DNA from: Acidimicrobiales bacterium
Lineage (GTDB): Bacteria > Actinomycetota > Acidimicrobiia > Acidimicrobiales > Palsa-688
Direction: 5' to 3'
DNA: 47,364 nucleotides
NCBI GenBank assembly: GCA_036378675.1
Contig: DASUWA010000056.1
Location: 1 to 47,364, forward strand
Shown here: positions 1 through 8,824 of the stretch, in pieces
Numbering within the stretch: position 1 is the stretch's first letter
Layout of the letters: the number at the start of each line of letters is the position of its first letter
Made by a program: the position numbers and the translations under genes
Notes under the pieces: model-generated
Database searches by the model: none
What the model saw: the letters and a program-made list of their open reading frames with translations, nothing else
Told to the model about the DNA's origin: nothing

Positions 1-537
1 CCGACGTTCGACGTCCTCCGGTGCAAAACGCTCGGCCATCCGGACGACCATGTCGAGCCCGGTGCCGAGCACGCATGTCATGGCGATCTCGGCCTGGTTC
101 AACATGTAGCTCCACGCTGCCACGAGAGGCCCCGGATCCACGCCGGCGCGCTGGGCTTCCTGCAGGAATTTTGACGAGGTGAAGGACTCCCGGATCAGCT
201 CGGCCTTTGAAGCGACGAACGACTCGGAGTGGACGACCCGGCTGACGTCGCGGCCCCAACGGTCGTACTTCTCCAGGCGCGGAGGGTTGCGGTCGGTCGC
301 CTCTGCGCGCTCGGCGACCGGACCGCCCATCAGGGCGCCGGCGCGCTCCAGATGTGGCTCGGCCCAGCGCATCCCGTCGGCCCCCAGGTGCACCCGCATG
401 AGGAATTGCAAGGTCGGATCGCACGACCACCAGTTCAGCCCGACCGCTCCGGCGTAGCGCTCGGTCGCGTATCGGCGGGTTTTTTCCGGGCTGCCGAACG
501 GAAGCCTGTCGAACGGTTCTGTCACGTAGTCGGCCAC
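1..537 (-). CDS. AidB-like acyl-CoA dehydrogenase, N-terminal part (runs off the window)
   Basis: The 179 residues present are the N-terminal end of a larger flavoprotein. The stretch around residues 83-105 (NPPRLEKYDRWGRDVSRVV) and the later QAEIAMTCVLG segment match the N-terminal domain of AidB-like acyl-CoA dehydrogenases, which oxidise acyl-CoA or act in alkylation response using FAD. The FAD-binding and catalytic domains lie beyond the left edge, so activity cannot be judged. I chose the GTG start because the frame is closed by a stop 25 bases upstream; a GGAGG lies about 15 bases before it, which is rather far. The gene follows the DinB-like gene on the same strand after 62 bases, so the two may be co-transcribed. 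Another acyl-CoA dehydrogenase subfamily is possible. Confidence 0.75.
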   Translation of the reverse strand, partial: MADYVTEPFDRLPFGSPEKTRRYATERYAGAVGLNWWSCDPTLQFLMRVHLGADGMRWAEPHLERAGALMGGPVAERAEATDRNPPRLEKYDRWGRDVSRVVHSESFVASKAELIRESFTSSKFLQEAQRAGVDPGPLVAAWSYMLNQAEIAMTCVLGTGLDMVVRMAERFAPEDVERR

Positions 538-599
538 ATCTGCGACGTTACGCCTCCGTTGTCATTCAGGCAACGGCTGTAATGCGTCACGGAACGCTG

Positions 600-1223
600 T
601 CAGCGCGATTGCAGTACCGCCACTCCCTCGCCGCTCAACTCGTCGAGCACGGCTTTCCGGCCCACCATGGCCATAAGAAGGGGGAGCATCGCGCCGCAGA
701 CCTCGGGACCGTTTCCGTGGGACCAGTCCGTGTCGGTCGCACGCAACGTGAGCCCGGTTACGCGTCGCTTGGTTCCCAGGATCAGGTTCGAAGCCTTGTA
801 GAAGTCGGCGACCTGGATCACCGCGTCCATCGGATAGGTGTGCTGAATCCCCAAAGCGCGCCTGATGTCCTCGGAGTGCACGATCGTCTCGCCGAGCATC
901 GTTGCGGGAGGTCCGGGCGGCCGCTTCTCCGAGTTCAGCACGCCCTCGAACCCGGTCAGGGTGTCTTCGGGGGTGGAGCCCTTCTCTGACGCGATGTCTT
1001 TCGCTTGCATCCGTTCGAAGCTGAAGCCGGATCCGATGAGCTTCGGGAAGAAGTTCGCGGGCGTGACCTTCGCGGTCGCGGTCATGTGGGCAAGGACATC
1101 CCGAACCGTCCACGCCGTGCACAGCGACGGCGTCGCCCAGCGATCTCCCGGCAGGCCGGTGAGATCCGATGCCAGAGCCTTGCGCTCGGTATGAACCACC
1201 GGCCAGATGTGGAGCTTTGCCAT
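600..1223 (-). CDS. Mycothiol-dependent / DinB-like maleylpyruvate isomerase family protein
   Basis: A 207-residue protein of the DinB/maleylpyruvate isomerase N-terminal family (TIGR03083-like), four-helix enzymes that in actinobacteria often use mycothiol to isomerise or detoxify electrophiles. The expected metal-binding set is visible: His46 in DVLAHMTA, and Glu112 and His116 in GETIVHSEDIRRAL. TPSLCTAWTVRDVLAH is the usual family N-terminal signature. The substrate cannot be deduced. The ATG start has a strong AAGGAGGGGG ribosome binding site. It is divergent from the DUF7064-like gene across 97 bases and upstream of the AidB-like gene on its own strand, which fits a stress or detoxification pair. 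Confidence 0.85.
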   Translation of the reverse strand: MAKLHIWPVVHTERKALASDLTGLPGDRWATPSLCTAWTVRDVLAHMTATAKVTPANFFPKLIGSGFSFERMQAKDIASEKGSTPEDTLTGFEGVLNSEKRPPGPPATMLGETIVHSEDIRRALGIQHTYPMDAVIQVADFYKASNLILGTKRRVTGLTLRATDTDWSHGNGPEVCGAMLPLLMAMVGRKAVLDELSGEGVAVLQSR

Positions 1224-1249
1224 TCCCCCTCCTTGTTAGGTAACCGCTA

Positions 1250-1275
1250 AATATGCTTGTGACCGAACAATATGC
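1250..1275. repeat. Two direct AATATGC repeats in a divergent promoter region
   Basis: The heptamer AATATGC occurs at 1250-1256 and 1269-1275, 19 bases apart, in an AT-rich island between the DinB-like gene and the DUF7064-like gene. Such spacing could serve a dimeric activator or be part of overlapping promoters. No regulator can be assigned and the match may be chance. Confidence 0.3.
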
Positions 1276-1305
1276 AGTGACGGCGGGCGAAGAAGCGCGG
1301 TTCTG

Positions 1306-1311
1306 GATAAT
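1306..1311 (+). promoter_or_regulatory. Candidate -10 box for a leaderless transcript
   Basis: GATAAT (5/6 to TATAAT) ends 9 bases before the ATG of the DUF7064-like gene. No spaced Shine-Dalgarno sequence lies between; GGCGG abuts the ATG directly. This geometry matches actinobacterial leaderless mRNAs. No convincing -35 is visible. Confidence 0.4.
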
Positions 1312-1320
1312 GCTTGGCGG

Positions 1321-2343
1321 ATGAAGATCCGCCTGACCGCACAGGATGACTACCTGCACCCGCTTGAAGAAGCGTCCAACTTCAACGAGAGCAGGTACTA
1401 CAACTTCTACGACCCCGGGTGCGGGCTTGGCGGTTGGGTGCGTATGGGGAACCGGCCCAACGAGGGCTATGCCGAGATGACCACCTGCTTCTACCTGCCT
1501 TTGGGGTCGGTGGCGTTCATGTTCGGCCGTCCCAAGATCGAAGGTCACACTGCTCACGATGCAGGCGGTCTCAAGTTCGACGTGGTCGAACCCTACGTCG
1601 AGCATCGAATCAGCTACGACGGGAAGGTTGTCCTTCTCGATCGACCCCGTGACATGGAGGATCCCCGCGCTGCGTTCACGGACAACCCCAAAGTTGCGTG
1701 CCAGATGAATCTGACGCTGAAGGCAGTGGCGAAGCCGTGGGGTGGTGAGCCCGAAGCGGAGGAAGGGGAGGCGGTCCGAGAGGTCGATCCTGAGAAGAGC
1801 TTCGCACGAGGCCACACCGAACAGCACATGGCGTCGACAGGGACGGTGACGATAGGGGACCAGACATTCCGCCTCCATGGCGCACTCGGTTTGCGCGACC
1901 ACTCGTGGGGACCGCGCTACTGGCAGGCGGTCTGGTGGTACCGGTGGCTGACGGTCAACCTTGGGCCGGACCTCGGTTTGGCGACCACGATTTCGGGAAC
2001 CGAGGGTGGAAGCCGGCACGTCCACGGCTTCCTCTACGACCGGAAGCGCTACGGGGACGACCAGTGGGTTCCAATACGAGACGTGAAGCTGAGCTCCGAC
2101 TACGACGAAGGTTGGTATCACCAGGCCGTGCACGCGCTGGTCACGACCGACGATGCCGAATACCCCGTCGAAGGGGAGGTGTGGTCGAACATTCCGCTGC
2201 GCAACCGCCGCGAGGGGATGGTCACCCGTATCACCGAGGGCATGACCCGTTGGCGATGTGGTGATATCGAGGGCGCGGGCCTCGCTGAGTATCTCGATCA
2301 GATAATCGACGGACGCCCGGTGGGAACTCGCGAAGGCATCTAA
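1321..2343 (+). CDS. DUF7064/DUF7065-type CrtC/AttH-like protein
   Basis: A 340-residue soluble protein without a signal peptide. The motif RDHSWGPRYW at residues 192-201, inside a Trp/Tyr-rich beta segment, is the hallmark of the DUF7064/CrtC/AttH-like lipocalin-fold proteins. That group includes carotenoid hydratases and a Diels-Alderase, plus many actinobacterial proteins of unknown role beside lipid, steroid or xenobiotic degradation genes. A hydrophobic ligand or substrate is therefore likely, but the reaction is not known. An acidic insertion (residues about 142-160) separates the two lipocalin-like halves. It stands alone on its strand and probably has a leaderless promoter. Confidence 0.75.
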   Translation: MKIRLTAQDDYLHPLEEASNFNESRYYNFYDPGCGLGGWVRMGNRPNEGYAEMTTCFYLPLGSVAFMFGRPKIEGHTAHDAGGLKFDVVEPYVEHRISYDGKVVLLDRPRDMEDPRAAFTDNPKVACQMNLTLKAVAKPWGGEPEAEEGEAVREVDPEKSFARGHTEQHMASTGTVTIGDQTFRLHGALGLRDHSWGPRYWQAVWWYRWLTVNLGPDLGLATTISGTEGGSRHVHGFLYDRKRYGDDQWVPIRDVKLSSDYDEGWYHQAVHALVTTDDAEYPVEGEVWSNIPLRNRREGMVTRITEGMTRWRCGDIEGAGLAEYLDQIIDGRPVGTREGI

Positions 2344-2385
2344 CCCGCGTTCGTGCCTTTGGATCGCCGCCCCCAAGCCTGGCTG

Positions 2386-2412
2386 TACACTACTGATCGA
2401 TCAGTCAATCGG
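2386..2412. promoter_or_regulatory. Operator overlapping the promoter of the transporter operon
   Basis: TACACT (2386-2391) is a possible -10 box. It is followed at once by the perfect palindrome CTGATCGATCAG (2393-2404) and TCAATC. Read on the minus strand the site is GATTGACTGATCGATC, identical at 15 of 16 positions to the dyad in front of the TetR gene at 10346-10978. It sits 56-75 bases before the ferritin-like gene. Control by that TetR protein is inference. Confidence 0.65.
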
Positions 2413-2467
2413 TAACGCCTCGCCGGTCAGGAGGTCCTCGCTGGGCGGCCCGTTCCTGGGGGGAACC

Positions 2468-3106
2468 ATGAACAAGACACTCGTGCAGGTGCTCGGCGCT
2501 GTCGCGTACGGCGAACTGAAGGCGTACGAGAAGGCGAAATCGCTCGCCGAGGCGGCGACCGACGAATCCGCCAAGCGCCGGTATCGAAAGGTGGCAGCCG
2601 AGGAACTCCGGCACTACAGGGGATTCACCAAGCGTCTCGAGGTCCTAGGCGCAGATCCGGACCGTGCGATGCGCCCGTACCGGGTGCCACTCGATCGCTA
2701 CCACAGTCACGAAACGACCGACACAGTCGCCGCCGGCGTGTACGACTACCTAGGCGAAGGCGTGGCCGATGATCTGCTCCATTGGCTGCGCAGGGTCGTC
2801 GACACCGACACCGCCGCCTTCATCGACACCGTCTTGGAGGACGAGGTCGAACACGAGGCTGCTGCTGCCGGCGACCTCAAGGCATTGCTCGACGAAGTCC
2901 CCGACGGTAAGAGGCGGGCGGCTAAGGCGGCGCAGAAAATGGTTCTTCACATGTTGTGGAGCGGGAGGGACAGGGCTGCGCCGTTCGCCGCCTTCTTGCG
3001 CCTCGGCCGTTCCCTGGATCTGCTCGCCGCTCTCGCCTCCGGCCACTACCGGCGGATGAAAGCGATCGGGCTCGGCCCGCTCGGATTGCCCGTGCCTGTA
3101 CCGTAG
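2468..3106 (+). CDS. MiaE-like ferritin-fold diiron protein
   Basis: A 212-residue helical protein related to tRNA-(ms2io6A) hydroxylase MiaE and other ferritin-like diiron proteins. Likely iron ligands are Glu16 or Glu21 in helix 1, EELRH (residues 45-49), and EDEVEH (residues 124-129), which give the paired ExxH pattern of a carboxylate-bridged diiron site. The substrate is unknown, and because it heads a transporter operon a small-molecule oxygenase or iron/redox role is as plausible as tRNA modification. The ATG is preceded by GGGGGGAA. The fused ABC transporter follows after 35 bases, and the operator just upstream suggests TetR control of the whole operon. Confidence 0.75.
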   Translation: MNKTLVQVLGAVAYGELKAYEKAKSLAEAATDESAKRRYRKVAAEELRHYRGFTKRLEVLGADPDRAMRPYRVPLDRYHSHETTDTVAAGVYDYLGEGVADDLLHWLRRVVDTDTAAFIDTVLEDEVEHEAAAAGDLKALLDEVPDGKRRAAKAAQKMVLHMLWSGRDRAAPFAAFLRLGRSLDLLAALASGHYRRMKAIGLGPLGLPVPVP

Positions 3107-3141
3107 GCGCGGTCGGCGTCGCCAGACTGGGGGGAGACGCG

Positions 3142-6100
3142 ATGGATCAGCACACCTTGGCCCGCCTGACGGCGGCGAGCACCACGGCGCTGACATCGGC
3201 GCGGCGGTGGGCAGTGGGTGTAGCGATCTTCGCGTTGGCGTGCGTTGTCGCCGGCGCGGTCCTTCCTAACGGCCTTCCCTTCGGTGTGGTTCTTCTCGGC
3301 CTGGTGCTCGGGGGTTTGTCGTCCCTTACCGCGGTCGGGCTGGTGATTCTCTACCGGTCGGCACGCATCATCAACTTCGCTCAGGCCGAGATCGGAGGGC
3401 TCGCCGCGTCGGTAGCGGTGGTGATGGTGACCGGCTGGCACCTGACGTACTTCCTTGCGCTCCCGGTAGGGCTTCTTGCTGCGCTAGCGACCGGCACAAT
3501 TGTCGACCTCACGGTCATCAGGACGCTGTTCAAGGCCCCGCGACTGATCGTCACCGTCGCGACCATCGGTTTGGCGCAGGTCATCGGCGCCGCCGAACTC
3601 GCCCTGCCGACAGCGTTCGGGCACCTCAAGCCTCTGACCACCTTCAACACGCCGTTCACGTTCAAGTTCAACGTCGGGCCCATCCTGTTCAACGGGAATC
3701 ACGTCGTGGCGATGCTGGTAATCCCAGCCGTGTTGGGCGGCCTCGCTCTCTTCTTCAGCCGCACATCGTTCGGAATCGCGATCCGCGGCGCAGCCGATTC
3801 GAACGACCGAGCTGTTCTACTCGGCATCCCGGTGCGGCGCCTTTCGACGATGACATGGGTCCTCGCCGCGGGGCTGTCAGGGGTCGCGTCGATGCTGTCT
3901 GCTCCCATCCTCGGCCCGCAGCTCGGCGTGCTCGCAGGACCGGACGCCCTCCTAGCGCCCCTTACCGCCGCGGTGGTCGCACGGATGGAGAGCCTCACCG
4001 TCGCCTTAGCGGCGTCGCTTGCCATCGGTGTGTTCCAGCAGGCGGTGTTCTGGTCATACGCGCGCTCCACGACCGTGGACGTGGCTCTGTTCGTGGTCGT
4101 GCTCGTCGCGCTTCTTCTCCAGCGTGACCGCATCCGGCGTGCCGACGATCGCGACCTCGGCGGCTACGTCGCGCTGCAGGAGGTTCGGCCGATCCCGTCG
4201 GTTCTCGGGCGGCTCCCCGAGGTCCGGATCGGTAGGGGACTGCTTGCCGGTCTGGTGGTTCTGGCGGCCGTGTTGGTGCCGTTCGGTGTGTCGGACTCGA
4301 AGCTCACTCTCATGGCGTACGTCGCCATCTACGGGATTCTCGCGGTGTCACTAGTCGTGCTGACCGGCTGGTCGGGGCAGATCAGCCTCGGCCAGTTCGC
4401 GTTCGCTGGCATAGGCGCGGGCACAACCGCCAGCCTGTTCGTCAACTCCCACGCCGACTTGTTCGCGGCTCTGTTCGCTGCGGCCGTCACGGGCGCGCTG
4501 GCCGCGGTGATCATCGGCATCCCGGCGCTGCGCCTCCCCGGACTGTTCCTCGCGGTGACGACCCTCGCCTTTGCGGTACCGGTTTCCGACTACCTGCTGA
4601 ACTCGGCCTACTTCCCGTGGTTCGCGCCGTCGACCCTCACCCGCCCGTCGGTGCTGCAACGGTTCGACCTCAACTCGGCGGGCACGTTCTATTACTTCTG
4701 CCTGGCTTTCTTGGTGCTTGCACTCCTGGCAGGGTGGAACTATCGCCGGGGTCGACCCGGCAGGGTGAGCGTTGCCGTTCGAGACAACACGAGGGGAGCC
4801 GCCAGTTTCGGTGTCGATCCGGTGCGTGCGAAGCTCACTGCTTTTGCCGTTGCAGGCGCCATGGCCGGGGTGGCGGGCGGTCTCTACGCAATCGGTCTCC
4901 GTGGGATCGGGTTCTCCGGCTACAACCCGGAGAACAGCCTCCAGGTGTTCACCATGGTCGTCATCGGCGGTCTGGGGAGCCTCACCGGTGGACTGCTCGG
5001 GGCGTTCTACGTCGAGGGAGCGCAATTCTTTCTCAAAGGAGCGGCCCAGTTGCTCGCGACTGGCGGCGGACTTCTGCTCGTCGTCCAGCTGTTCCCCGCC
5101 GGCTTGGCCGGGGGCATTCTGTACCGAGGCCGAGACGCGTTGCTTCGGATGGTCGCTTCGCGCCGAGGTTTGTCAGTGCCGAGCCTCAAAGAGGAGCAAG
5201 CCTTCGCCGAGAGCGCTGAAGAAGGCACCGTGGAAATGCCGGCGCTGGACGGTCTGCCTCCACCGGGTCTTCTCACGCTTTCGGGTGTCGATGCTTCGTA
5301 CGGTCAAGTGCAAGTCCTCTTCGGCGTCGAGCTGAACGTTCCCGAGGGACAGATCGTCGGTCTGTTAGGAACGAACGGCGCGGGCAAGTCGACCGTTCTG
5401 CGGGTCGTGTCGGGACTGCTGAAAACCAAACGCGGCAGCGTCCGCTTCGCAGGCACCGATCTGTCCAAGCTTGATCCGATCGACAGAGTGCGGCGCGGCG
5501 TCGTAACGGTCCCGGGCGGGCGAGGGGTGTTCCCTTCGCTGACCGTCGCCGAGAACCTTCGGCTTGGGTCCTGGTTGATCAGGAGAGACCACGAAGCCGT
5601 GGACTCCACGACCACTTTGATACTCGGGCTGTTCCCCGCACTGCGGGACAGGCTCAACGTCCCGGCCGGAATGCTGTCAGGTGGCGAGCAGCAGATGTTG
5701 ACCATCGCCCAGTCGCTGTACTGCAAACCCAAGCTGCTCATGATCGACGAAATGTCTCTCGGCCTGGCCCCGACGATCGTCTCCCAGCTCCTCGACGTCG
5801 TCCAGTCGTTAGCCGACAGGGGAGTGACGGTGGTGATGGTCGAGCAGTCGCTAAACCTTGCGAGTTCGATTGCAGGCACCGCGGTATTCATGGAGCGCGG
5901 TCAGGTTCGTTTCAGCGGCGAGACTACCGAGCTCTCCAATCGGCCGGAGCTGGTTCGCGCGGTCTTCCTCCAGGGCAGTTCCGAAACAAGGCGGACGTCG
6001 GACCGGTCGACGCCCGGAGAGGCTCGCGTCCCCGATGCCGGCCCCGCTTTCGCGGCTGTGGACCTCTCTCGGCGATTCGGCGGGGTGGTCGCCTTGGACG

Positions 6101-6981
6101 GGGTCAGCTTCGAGGCGTATCCCGGCGAGATCCTGGGCATCATCGGCGCGAACGGCGCCGGCAAGACCACTCTGTTCGACATTTGCTCCGGTTTCCTGCG
6201 CCCGACTGACGGACGTGTGCTTCTGCGCGGATGGGACGTCACCTCGATGCCGGCCCATACGAGGGCCGAACTCGGTCTCGGACGAGTTTTCCAGGACGCC
6301 GCTCTCTTCGCTTCGCTTACGGTCACCGAGACGCTGGCAGTCGCCTGCGAGCGCCACCTTGAGGTTCGTGACCCGTTCCTAAGTGTGCTTCGGACCGGAT
6401 CGGTCGCGCGGTCGGAGGAGGGGGTCTCCGCCAAGGTCGACGAACTGATACGAACGTTCGGTCTCGAGCGATACCGCGATGCCTTCGTGAGAGAGCTGTC
6501 AACTGGAACCAGGAGGGTCGTCGAGCTTGCGTGCGCAGTCGCCCACGATCCTTCCGTGCTATTGCTCGATGAGCCGACTTCCGGGATCGCTCAGCGCGAG
6601 AGCGAGGCGTTGGGCCAGCTGATACTGGACCTTCGTGAGCGCACCGGCGCGACGTTCGTGATCATCGAGCACGATGTGCCGCTGGTTTCATCGATCGCCG
6701 ACCGGCTGATCTGCCTGCACCTCGGAGCGTCGATCGCAGAAGGGGCGCCGATGAGCGTCATCGAGGATCCCGCAGTCGTCGAGGCGTATCTGGGTGTCGA
6801 CCCGAGGGCGATCGCGAGGTCGGGACGCAGCCGGCAGCGGACTCCGCGAAAGTCCGCGGAGAAGCGGACCGCCAACACGACTACTCGAGCCGCGTCGCGG
6901 AACGGCAACATTCGTGACGGGTCGGCGGCGCCACCCGGCAAGGCCCGGGCAAGGACTGAACGAGGAGGGAACAGCCGATGA
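3142..6981 (+). CDS. Four-domain fused Liv-type ABC importer (LivH-LivM-LivF-LivG)
   Basis: One 1279-residue polypeptide holds a complete branched-chain-amino-acid-type ABC importer, normally four proteins. The order is a LivH-like permease (about 45-330), a LivM-like permease (about 365-670), a LivF-like ATPase (about 708-945) and a LivG-like ATPase (about 970-1220). The first ATPase has Walker A GTNGAGKST (743-751), signature LSGGEQQM and Walker B LLMIDE. Its Q-loop residue is Gly in VPGGRGVFP where LivF usually has Glu or Gln, and Gln replaces the H-loop His, as is usual for LivF. The second has Walker A GANGAGKTT (1002-1010), Q1051, signature LSTGTRRVVEL, Walker B VLLLDEP and His1177. A basic Arg/Thr-rich tail of about 55 residues ends the protein. 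I chose the ATG after GGGGGAG. The substrate may be lipophilic or aromatic rather than an amino acid, which is inference. Confidence 0.93.
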   Translation: MDQHTLARLTAASTTALTSARRWAVGVAIFALACVVAGAVLPNGLPFGVVLLGLVLGGLSSLTAVGLVILYRSARIINFAQAEIGGLAASVAVVMVTGWHLTYFLALPVGLLAALATGTIVDLTVIRTLFKAPRLIVTVATIGLAQVIGAAELALPTAFGHLKPLTTFNTPFTFKFNVGPILFNGNHVVAMLVIPAVLGGLALFFSRTSFGIAIRGAADSNDRAVLLGIPVRRLSTMTWVLAAGLSGVASMLSAPILGPQLGVLAGPDALLAPLTAAVVARMESLTVALAASLAIGVFQQAVFWSYARSTTVDVALFVVVLVALLLQRDRIRRADDRDLGGYVALQEVRPIPSVLGRLPEVRIGRGLLAGLVVLAAVLVPFGVSDSKLTLMAYVAIYGILAVSLVVLTGWSGQISLGQFAFAGIGAGTTASLFVNSHADLFAALFAAAVTGALAAVIIGIPALRLPGLFLAVTTLAFAVPVSDYLLNSAYFPWFAPSTLTRPSVLQRFDLNSAGTFYYFCLAFLVLALLAGWNYRRGRPGRVSVAVRDNTRGAASFGVDPVRAKLTAFAVAGAMAGVAGGLYAIGLRGIGFSGYNPENSLQVFTMVVIGGLGSLTGGLLGAFYVEGAQFFLKGAAQLLATGGGLLLVVQLFPAGLAGGILYRGRDALLRMVASRRGLSVPSLKEEQAFAESAEEGTVEMPALDGLPPPGLLTLSGVDASYGQVQVLFGVELNVPEGQIVGLLGTNGAGKSTVLRVVSGLLKTKRGSVRFAGTDLSKLDPIDRVRRGVVTVPGGRGVFPSLTVAENLRLGSWLIRRDHEAVDSTTTLILGLFPALRDRLNVPAGMLSGGEQQMLTIAQSLYCKPKLLMIDEMSLGLAPTIVSQLLDVVQSLADRGVTVVMVEQSLNLASSIAGTAVFMERGQVRFSGETTELSNRPELVRAVFLQGSSETRRTSDRSTPGEARVPDAGPAFAAVDLSRRFGGVVALDGVSFEAYPGEILGIIGANGAGKTTLFDICSGFLRPTDGRVLLRGWDVTSMPAHTRAELGLGRVFQDAALFASLTVTETLAVACERHLEVRDPFLSVLRTGSVARSEEGVSAKVDELIRTFGLERYRDAFVRELSTGTRRVVELACAVAHDPSVLLLDEPTSGIAQRESEALGQLILDLRERTGATFVIIEHDVPLVSSIADRLICLHLGASIAEGAPMSVIEDPAVVEAYLGVDPRAIARSGRSRQRTPRKSAEKRTANTTTRAASRNGNIRDGSAAPPGKARARTERGGNSR

Positions 6982-8771
6982 CGGCACCCCTAGGGGGAGG
7001 ACAGATGTCCCAGGCCGAGTTCGATGCGATGATGCGCCGGTGGCTGCTGAAGGTCGGCGCCCGTTACGTTCCCGTCGCGGTCATCGGGCTGGCCATCGGC
7101 CTGATCATCGCCTTTGTACCGACCACCCAGCCCAACAGCGCAGGAGGAGGATTTCAAGCAGGAGCTGCCGGGCAGCAACCGAGCGGGGCACCGGCCCCCA
7201 CCGGCGCCGCGGCGAATCCACAGCCCTCCGGTGCCCAAGGGGCAACCCCCCCGGCGTCGGCGGCCGGAGCGGCCAGCGCGACCGGGGCGGCCTCTGTCGG
7301 GCCGTCCAGTTCGTCGAATTCAACGGGTATCACACCACCGGCGGCATCAGGCGTTTCTCGCACGGGGGTCACCTGCGGATCCGGAGCGCGTCAATTCAGC
7401 TGGTCTCGCTACGCACCGCTGTGCGTTCCTGCGTACCACGGCAACAACGGCGGCGCGACCGCCCCAGGCGTGACGGCATCCACGATCACCTTGACGTACC
7501 GCCTCGCCAACTCGGCCCAGCAGTCGGCCATCAACGCACTCGCGGGCGCCGCCAATGTCAATCAGGACGACTACGTGGCGGACCTGCAGGCATACATCGC
7601 CTACTTCAACAAGCAGTTCGAGCTGTACGGGCGTCAGGTGGTCCTCAAGACCTACCAGGGCCAGGGTGATTACATCGAAGAGGACCAGGGACAGGGTCTG
7701 GCAGCCACCCAGTCTGATGCCGTCACCGCCCACGACATGGGAGCGTTCGGCGACGTCACCTTCACGCTCCAGGCTTCCCAGCCTTACGAAGAGGACCTGG
7801 CCGCCGAGCGCGTGATCGGGTTCTCATCGGTTGGCCTTTCCCAGCAGTGGTTCGATCAGCATGCTCCCTACGAGTACTCGGTTCAGGGACCCTCCGGAAC
7901 CAATGCGGTGACGGGCGGGGCGGCCGTGGTATGCCGCAGGCTGGCCGGACTGCCCGCGGTGTTCAGCAGTGACACTCTGTACCAGCACACCACACGCAAG
8001 TTCGGGATCATTTACCCGCAGACACCGGTGTACACGGCCGAAGCCAACCTCTACAAGCAGCTGTTGTCCAGCGGGTGTGGGGTGCAGGTTTCCAGCAACG
8101 ACACCATCGGATACACCATTAACGTCGCCGAGTACGAGCAGGAAGCAACCACCGCTATGGCCAAACTCAAAGCGGATGGAGTCACAACCGTCCTCTGTTC
8201 GTGCGACCCGATCGTGCCGATCTTCCTTACCAGCGCGGCATCTCAGCAGCAGTATTTCCCCGAGTGGCTCACCGCAGATTTCGGTGACCCTATCGCCCGG
8301 GAGTACACCCAGAGCGAGTGGCAGGACACCATCGTCGGAGGCTTCCAGTTCCCACCCCTACCAACCATCGAAGCGTTCAAGGCCTACCAGCTCGGGTATC
8401 CCGGTCAACATCCTGCAGAGTGGTCGCCGAGCTCCCCGCCGTACTTCTACGTGCCGTATTACACGCTGCTTCAGGTGTTCGACGCCCTTCAGGCCGCTGG
8501 TCCTGATCTCACCCCAGCGACCTTCGAGCGGGGAATGTTTTCGCTACCGCCCTCGCTACCCGGTGATGTCATCGCCGGGCAGTGGAACTTTGGAAACGGA
8601 GTGTTCGACCCGGAGGCTTCGTTCGAAATCGCTAAATGGAACCCGAATGCCGTGAGCGCATTCGACAACACGAAAGGCGCCTACACATGGTGCAACGGCG
8701 GCCAGACCTATCTGATATCGGACCCATCCGCCCTAGGCGGACCCGGTCAACAGCTGCAGTGTCCGGGATAG
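6978..8771 (+). CDS. Membrane-anchored Liv-type substrate-binding protein
   Basis: A 597-residue Peripla_BP_6 (LivK-like) ligand-binding protein, partner of the fused transporter whose stop codon it overlaps (ATGA). Instead of a lipobox it has an uncleaved-looking membrane segment (about 30-48). A Pro/Ala/Gly/Ser-rich linker (about 50-125) follows, then the two-lobed binding domain, starting near CGSGARQFSWSRYAPLC. The domain has several Cys residues that could form disulphides outside the membrane. A GAGGAGGGA ribosome binding site fits the first ATG, and a second ATG nine codons later is possible. Tethering by a transmembrane helix is less common than a lipid anchor. The ligand is unknown. 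Confidence 0.88.
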   Translation: MTAPLGGGQMSQAEFDAMMRRWLLKVGARYVPVAVIGLAIGLIIAFVPTTQPNSAGGGFQAGAAGQQPSGAPAPTGAAANPQPSGAQGATPPASAAGAASATGAASVGPSSSSNSTGITPPAASGVSRTGVTCGSGARQFSWSRYAPLCVPAYHGNNGGATAPGVTASTITLTYRLANSAQQSAINALAGAANVNQDDYVADLQAYIAYFNKQFELYGRQVVLKTYQGQGDYIEEDQGQGLAATQSDAVTAHDMGAFGDVTFTLQASQPYEEDLAAERVIGFSSVGLSQQWFDQHAPYEYSVQGPSGTNAVTGGAAVVCRRLAGLPAVFSSDTLYQHTTRKFGIIYPQTPVYTAEANLYKQLLSSGCGVQVSSNDTIGYTINVAEYEQEATTAMAKLKADGVTTVLCSCDPIVPIFLTSAASQQQYFPEWLTADFGDPIAREYTQSEWQDTIVGGFQFPPLPTIEAFKAYQLGYPGQHPAEWSPSSPPYFYVPYYTLLQVFDALQAAGPDLTPATFERGMFSLPPSLPGDVIAGQWNFGNGVFDPEASFEIAKWNPNAVSAFDNTKGAYTWCNGGQTYLISDPSALGGPGQQLQCPG

Positions 8772-8824
8772 CCTCCGATTCGCCGGCGTCACGCGCGGCG
8801 ACCGCGTCGGCACCGAGGAACGAC

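Noticed and set aside
562-2376. A 604-codon open frame on the minus strand
   Set aside because: It lies antisense to the DUF7064-like gene and crosses the DinB-like gene in another frame. Its translation is low-complexity, His/Arg/Pro-rich and matches no family, as expected from GC-rich shadow frames.
2956-3141. Upstream extension of the fused transporter
   Set aside because: It overlaps the ferritin-like gene in another frame; the ATG at 3142 has its own ribosome binding site.
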